64,000 nucleotides of DNA from Pisaster brevispinus (taxonomy: Eukaryota > Echinodermata > Asteroidea > Forcipulatida > Asteriidae): NCBI GenBank assembly GCA_023634235.1, contig JAMKCF010000007.1, positions 7,734,105 to 7,798,104 of the forward strand, given 5' to 3'. Shown here piece by piece: positions 59,001 to 64,000 of this stretch (positions within the stretch are counted from its first letter, which is position 1; the number at the start of each line of letters is the position of its first letter). The notes below the pieces were generated by a model. The model was not told where the DNA came from. It searched no databases and was given only the letters and a program-made list of their open reading frames with translations. A program made the translations under genes and the position numbers.

Positions 59001-61674
59001 ATCCTTGCTGTCATTACCAGAAATATATATATTGTTTTGATTTTTAATGAATACAAACATGTTTGTTTAGTCCTAATGCTTTTTTCTGCGGTTTTTCTTC
59101 CAGAGAGGCTCAAGGCATCATCTTTGTGCTGGACAGTAGTGATAAACTAAGGATGGTTGTTGCCAAGGAAGAACTGGAGCTTCTCTTGAAGCACAAAGGT
59201 AGCTTTCCTTGCCATAGAGTCTGGTTCATAGAGCTACTTAAGCACTCCCAAAAAAATAGCTAAGCACACCAAAATTATGCTTACCAGAATAAGGATACCA
59301 GCCCAAATAGCATGTCACAGGTACCACTTGCAGGCCCATATTAAACAAGGGATTTGTTTGGGGGGAGGGGGGGAAAGGATGGCCCAATTCAAGCTATTTA
59401 GGTCATTTTTGTGCTTTTTTTGTGCGCACCATTTAAAAAACAATTTGGGTGGACTTTTTTCCTGTTTTATATTTTGGGGGACTTTTTATCTTTTTGGGGG
59501 GAATAATGTCATGGGCCTCACCATTTGTGACTGGTAGCCTGCTCATTTCTACTTAGCAGAAAACTGTTGGGCGTTTTTGTTTTGTTTCGGCAACTCTATG
59601 AAATTAGGCTCTGGAATTACACAGAGGCCATTGCCTCTGTTGCCCCTGGTCTTGGCCATGGTGCCCTGTCAAAAAATGTCCATAGACTTGAAGATTTCCT
59701 AATGGAAGTGCCCTTAGAGAAAAGCATTGCCCTTCTCAAAAAAAATGCATTAACACAGCAGCGTTCTACCAACTGAGCTTTATATTCCTAATGTTGGTGG
59801 TCTCCCTATATTGTCTATATCTTTGTTTGGGGGGTGCCAGTCGGATGCCATTCAACCTGTTACTGCCGTATAGCCAGGGATCACACCCAAGTTTGTGATT
59901 ACAACCTGGGAAGCAAGCGACAGGTGAGGGACCACCTTAAGAAGGGGATGTGTCTTTTTGTTTGAAATATCAAGTGGTTTATTTCTTCATCTTTTTTTGT
60001 TTTCTTCTTTTCAGACATCTCCCAGAAATGCATCCCCATCCTCTTCTTTGCAAATAAGATGGATCTTCGAGATTCTCTCTCCTCCGTCCAGTGTACAAAG
60101 CATCTAGAGCTAGAGCACATCAAGGATAAACCGTGGCATATATGCGCAAGTAATGCCTTGACTGGAGAGGGACTACATGAAGGAATAGAATGGCTCACAG
60201 GTATAATGTAATAATAATAATAGTGGCTTCTTATATAGCGCTCATATCCCTCACTCAGTGACGCTCAAGGCGCTTCAACATTCAGTATTTTCCTGCAAGG
60301 TATGGGGGGGCTAAGTTTTTGAAGTATGAGACCTACTCCTTTAACAGGTGCTGTGGCACAATATGCAGCCAATCAAACCAGGAACACCGGGGCGAACCCC
60401 TTCTCTTAGCAATAAGTGCACTGGGTTCTTTTACGTGCGTTACACAACACACAGGACCAACGGCTTTACGTCCCATCCGAAAGTAGAGGGATATTGGGTT
60501 CAGGGAGTGTCTCGGAAGTACATTCTAGGTGCAAAAGAACAGTTCTACGGGCACACGCCCTCAATCCATTGGACCGCTAGAATGTTCCGCTGGACTGCGC
60601 CATGCTGCCAAAGTACGGGAGCAATCCTAGCATTTTCTGCTAAACAACTTTATGAAATTAGGCCCTGTTTGTTTTTGGTTTTGATTTAGCCTGTGCTGTG
60701 TGATTTGGACAGGCACCCCTTTGCTTCATACAGATAGTTCCAACTCGATGTTACGCGGTTGATCATCTAAAGAGCACCGATAGTCATTTTTTAAATGTAT
60801 TTTGCGTAAGTACTGTGTGCGGCACAGTGTTTCGAGTTCTATCAAATCCCCTCGCATGATTGGTCGATGAACCGCTTGGCTCTGCATAGAAGTATTAGTA
60901 TTCTTGACACGCCCCAAAGCCAAAACCCAAGTTGTCCGTAAAGAGTGTCTGTCTAGAACTGTCACAGTCATGACTCTAAAAAAAAACAGGTTCCTTCTGA
61001 TCAATGCAATCCTCTGGAGGGCACTTGGTGGAAGTTTATCCGCTTTTGGCAAAGCCTGTTCTCTGATGTCAAGCTTTTAAGACTTTGCCCGCATTTTAGA
61101 TCTTCTAATGAACTTTTGAGCAAGATGGTTGTTAATGCGGTGCATTTTGCATGAGGGTCTTATCTTGCTATACTTGGTTGTTGGACATTCTGGAAGTGGT
61201 TGAAAAGATTGTAGCTTGTTTAAGATCCATAAACTTCAGAACCATTTTTATAAGGATTGGTACAGGATTGGTAAAAATGATCTACCCCAAAAAGTTGATT
61301 AGCTTGAAAACTTGTTGTTTACAGTCATACCAGTGCCAATCCTTCAGAGAAGTATGATTTCTTTTGAAAATACTGTCCAACTAAGAAAATAGCATTGAAA
61401 ACCCCTACAAATCTCTGTTGCTTATTTCAATTGCCACAACCCAAGTGAGCCTGAAATAAATTTACACGATGTCCCTGGCGAAACATTGACCATTTTTTGT
61501 TGATTTCATGAAAAACGTGACCAGTCTTTACAGGATAAAAATTTTCACAAATTTGTTTTATGGTGTGTTTATTGAAAACTTGAGGGTTGGAATGAATTTG
61601 CTCTTCAAAAAACAATGATGTACTTTCCCAATTTACCAAGTTCACTTCTCTTTACAGATAAACTCAAACGATGA
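55975..61674 (+). CDS. ARL6: ADP-ribosylation factor-like protein 6 (BBS3), 5 exons
   Basis: Arf-family small GTPase that recruits the BBSome coat to membranes at the ciliary base; in vertebrates it is mutated in Bardet-Biedl syndrome type 3. Exons: 55975-56097, 58254-58384, 59104-59198, 60015-60200 and 61658-61674. All are GT-AG with matching phases and give 183 residues (human 186). Gly2 fits N-myristoylation (MGLGDLL). P-loop GLDNSGKS is at residues 24-31, switch I PTIGF at 49-53, G3 DMSGQ at 69-73, G4 NKMD at 130-133 and G5 CAS near 164. [16 protein letters not shown] and [11 protein letters not shown] are close to human ARL6. The protein ends DKLKR. All motifs needed for nucleotide binding are present and nothing is broken. 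Introns hold SINEs and MITEs but do not disturb splice sites. Confidence 0.96.
56560..56800 (+). mobile_element. SINE body (ARL6 intron 1)
   Basis: Contains GTGTCCTTGAGCAAAACACTT, GTAAAGAACCCAGGTACACTTATCGC and GGGGTTCGCCCCGGTGTTTCTGG; shares the CCTTGAG body with the SINE at 40540-40890. Confidence 0.6.
57640..58090 (-). mobile_element. MITE related to the internal part of the 14.3-kb and 27.3-kb elements
   Basis: The minus strand reads CTTTGGTTCTTGGAACCGTTCAATTGTTTTAATCC, AAAAGGTGGTAGCGTTTTTGGAT and CCACGCAGGAAGAATAATCCG, as at 14695-16100 and 27570-27800. It lies in ARL6 intron 1. Confidence 0.65.
58254..58384 (+). CDS. ARL6: ARL6 exon 2
   Basis: Encodes switch I ([10 protein letters not shown]), the interswitch and switch II with [16 protein letters not shown]. 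Acceptor GTTTCAAG|TCC; donor TACAG|GTAATG leaves phase 2. Confidence 0.95.
58755..58975 (+). mobile_element. SINE body (ARL6 intron 2)
   Basis: GTCCTTGAGAAAGACACTTGAA, GGATGGGACGTAAAGCCGTAGG and TTAACCCCAGTGTTTCTGGTT match the 56560-56800 copy in order. Confidence 0.6.
59104..59198 (+). CDS. ARL6: ARL6 exon 3
   Basis: Encodes [19 protein letters not shown] and the following helix to KHK. Acceptor TCTTCCAG|A, donor AAAG|GTAGCT. Confidence 0.95.
59217..59620. mobile_element. CTTAGCAGA-family MITE, split by an insertion (ARL6 intron 3)
   Basis: Left part 59217-59340 (CATAGAGCTACTTAAGCA ... GGTACCACTTG) and right part from about 59525 (GTGACTGGTAGCCTGCTCATTTCTACTTAGCAGAAA). About 185 bp of G/T-rich DNA separates them. 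Confidence 0.55.
60015..60200 (+). CDS. ARL6: ARL6 exon 4
   Basis: Encodes the G4 motif ([12 protein letters not shown]) and G5 region ([10 protein letters not shown]). Acceptor TTTTCAG|AC, donor CTCACAG|GTATAA. Confidence 0.95.
60220..60500 (-). mobile_element. SINE copy (ARL6 intron 4)
   Basis: Reverse-complement relative of the 56560-56800 SINE: AGGAACACCGGGGCGAACCCCTTCTC, then AGTGCACTGGGTTCTTTTACGTGC and GGCTTTACGTCCCATCCGAA, with an (AAT)n run at its left end near 60210-60222. Confidence 0.65.
61658..61674 (+). CDS. ARL6: ARL6 exon 5 (terminal coding exon)
   Basis: A 17-bp coding end (D)KLKR-TGA after acceptor CTTTACAG, in the phase required by exon 4. The 3' untranslated region follows; its end was not determined. 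Confidence 0.88.
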
Positions 61675-62017
61675 GATCGAATTCAGCAGATGTGGAGATC
61701 GACAGATGATGGAGGTGACAGAAGTATGGACCAAGTATTGGGGTTAGGTTATTGAACTGTGTGCTTGAAACCCTTCGACCGTTCAAAAAGCCATCGTAAG
61801 CCTTTGTTTAGTTCTTCAGATTGACGGACATCAAATATTGAAATATAGTGTAAATTTTAAACTTGATTTGGTTGGCATGGAAAAAAACAAAAAAAACAAA
61901 AAAACACACATTCCAGAAGCAAATCTATTTTGAATCCTGGTGGAAACATACTGGGGCTGGTTGTTGAGAACAAATTACTAGCCATGTTCAGGTATTCCAA
62001 TGGGTTGATTTTTAAAC

Positions 62018-62210
62018 TGGGCCCAATGACATAGAGCTGCTTTAGCAGAAAGTACATGTATTCCTTAAAAAAAAATTTGCTAAGCAGAAATTAACAGGAC
62101 ACCAGTCACAAATTGTACATGTGATATTGTATTTTGGCTGGTAACCTTTCCTGGTAAGCACATTTTTTGTAGTGCTTAGCAGCTCTATGAATCTGGGCTC
62201 CGGCTTTTAA
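62018..62210. mobile_element. CTTAGCAGA-family MITE
   Basis: The best-preserved member: GGGCCCAATGACATAGAGCTGCTTTAGCAGAAA at the left, TAGTGCTTAGCAGCTCTATGAATCTGGGCTCC at the right, with the core GGACACCAGTCACAAATTGTACATGTGATA. Confidence 0.7.
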
Positions 62211-64000
62211 CAGAAATACAAAACCTGTCTGTAAGGGAGGAATGCAAACTTGAACAACTGGTCAGAAGAAATCACATTTTTTATCTTGTAAGAAACACTG
62301 AGAGGCTATGCACATATACTATTAAGTAATCTTTATCTCATCATCTTCCTGTATTCTCTTTTAATATTTTGATGGTTATTTCAGAGAGTTTTAGAATGTT
62401 TGAAATGATTGACATGTTCCATTGACGTCACTGACTGTACCTATTGTCATTCATCAGAATTTATTTTACAAGACCAGAATCAAAATGAGTTGAACAAGCA
62501 CTAAGGGAAAATCTATCTCATTTGTCTCATGTGAAGCACTTCGATACTGACAAGAATTAAAAGATGTTTATCAGATTCCTAGTCAACATTTTTTCACCAA
62601 AATATTACACAATGAGGCAGCCTATTATTATTCAATTGAAAAACACAAGACCATCGGGCTTGTCTGTTTGTGAGTTTACTGGCCCGACTCTAGAATCACT
62701 TGCCCCAGGCCTGTGGTCCAGTGTTAATTTCGAAGCCCTGTGAACCAATGCACGATAATGGGTGCTGTTTCGAAAACTTGAATGATTCCATCACCCACAC
62801 TGGTCCATGACTTCTAGTGAATGCCCTCTATTGGTGAAATAGTCACACTGTGTATGCCGTATCGAGTCACTAATCATATACGAACGTCTTATGCCAAGAC
62901 TAAGTCGTACCCCAAACTTTTCAACACTGATCGATGCCACTGTTTCCATATTACAGGTAATGCTGAAACGGTTTAAACTGACTGTTTGTATTATTTGAAG
63001 TGTTTAGTACTGATGCTATATGAAAAATTTGACACAAAATAGCCATCATGACATTGAACTTGAAAACGGTCGATGATGTTAGTGACTAGATAGAATTTAA
63101 AAACTACTATACAATTAAATGTTACAATTTCTGCACATATATGCGAAAGAAACAAACACACATGAGACTGTGATCCGCTATTTTACTAAATCACAAAGTG
63201 CCACTGTGTAAATTCTTAAATTTTGTATAAAAAGAACCAAGAAGACCACATTTTTGTTATTCCTTGTGAAGTTAGTCTTTCATCAAGGCCTGTGTGGCCT
63301 AGACAGCTGTGTAGCCGCTAAGCGATTGGAACGAGAGACCACACGCACAAGTGGCGAGGCCACGAGGGCATTTTCCATCTTGTCACAAATTTTGAGTGTT
63401 TTGCTGTGTTTCTTTATTATTATTTTTTACTTCCGGGGTAGCAACATTCGGGACCAATTATAAGTGATGGGGTGAGCATACGTTAACCTATTATGGATTG
63501 TGATTGGTTAACCTTTTAGCGCATCACCTATTTGCATAAAATGTTTGAATAGTTTATGTTTGTATATTTATGAATAATTCAACAACAACAAAAACCAAAA
63601 AATATGTTGGAAAGGCCTCATGGCTTTGCCAGATTGCGCCCACATCTTGTCTCCCCTTCCTGACGCCTCATGACCACACAGCTTTGTTTAAGCCAGGAAG
63701 GCCTTGACAAGAGGCTATTGTAAAGTGAAAGAGCTGGTACAACAGAGTAACAAATGTTTTTCAAAAATTATCGAACAAGTGTTAAATTGACCTTTATGCA
63801 CATGATGTCCCCTTAAAAACTTGTTTTTGTGGCGGCAATATTTATGCAATTTTGAGTTCTTGTATTCATTCAGTTCTTCAGTTCCTCAAAATATCTGTCT
63901 CCACCCCAGAGCCTCGAATTTCGAATATCGTATCTCGAATTTGCTAAAACGTTGTATCTTGCTGGAAAATGTTCGGTGTGTGCATCCGGCTTATTTTAAC
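62211..64000. other. Downstream of ARL6; no gene recognised
   Basis: Probably begins in or near the ARL6 3' untranslated region. Only short ORFs without family features. Confidence 0.5.

Noticed and set aside
1..64000. CRISPR arrays, bacterial operons or viral genes
   Set aside because: No spaced identical short repeats, no ribosome-binding patterns, and no viral structural or replication proteins were seen; the DNA is eukaryotic.

Overview
The window is animal nuclear DNA: AT-rich, mostly non-coding, intron-containing genes with GT-AG junctions, and many foldback transposons and tRNA-derived SINEs. Three things suggest a marine invertebrate deuterostome, most likely an echinoderm (perhaps a sea star): a SAMD9-like gene with adaptor-type N-terminal domains, a foldback element built like the sea-urchin TU elements, and the repeat families. 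This is an inference; no species marker was seen.

Only three host genes can be supported. (1) 5.07-9.80 kb, minus strand: SAMD9-like copy A. Its long exon (NTPase, TPR, OB-fold) and C-terminal coiled-coil exon are intact, but every N-terminal exon is missing. (2) 36.6-48.4 kb, plus strand: SAMD9-like copy B, rebuilt here as seven exons whose splice phases all agree. Order: short leader, ubiquitin-like domain ending in GGG, linker with a RHIM-like motif, TRADD-N-like domain, SAM domain, SAMD9 core, coiled-coil tail. Its OB-fold is split by a 673-bp piggyBac-type MITE flanked by TTAA. (3) 55.98-61.67 kb, plus strand: a complete five-exon ARL6 (BBS3) GTPase gene.

Copies A and B are the arms of an inverted segmental duplication (about 4.27-9.88 kb and 42.85-49.31 kb). 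They share the last intron and 3' flank, so this is a DNA duplication and not a retrocopy. Each arm gained its own insertions afterwards, giving natural empty sites for three mobile elements: a Harbinger-like MITE in arm A, and the piggyBac MITE and a SINE in arm B. The damage is complementary: A has an intact C-terminus but no N-terminal adaptor domains, while B has the full N-terminus and a broken C-terminus.

The rest is repeats. 0-4 kb: direct repeats and a DNA transposon. 10-13 kb: nothing coding. 14.3-16.3 kb: foldback element with a Penelope-like GIY-YIG fragment. 16.6-26.2 kb: region bounded by long inverted repeats. 27.3-29.1 kb: element made of TGGTTTATAAACCA palindromes. 29.3-33 kb: MITEs and degenerate repeats. 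33.1-35.5 kb: element with 0.5-kb inverted repeats and internal ORFs. 49.3-55.9 kb: TU-like foldback element and minisatellites. 62-64 kb: nothing recognisable.
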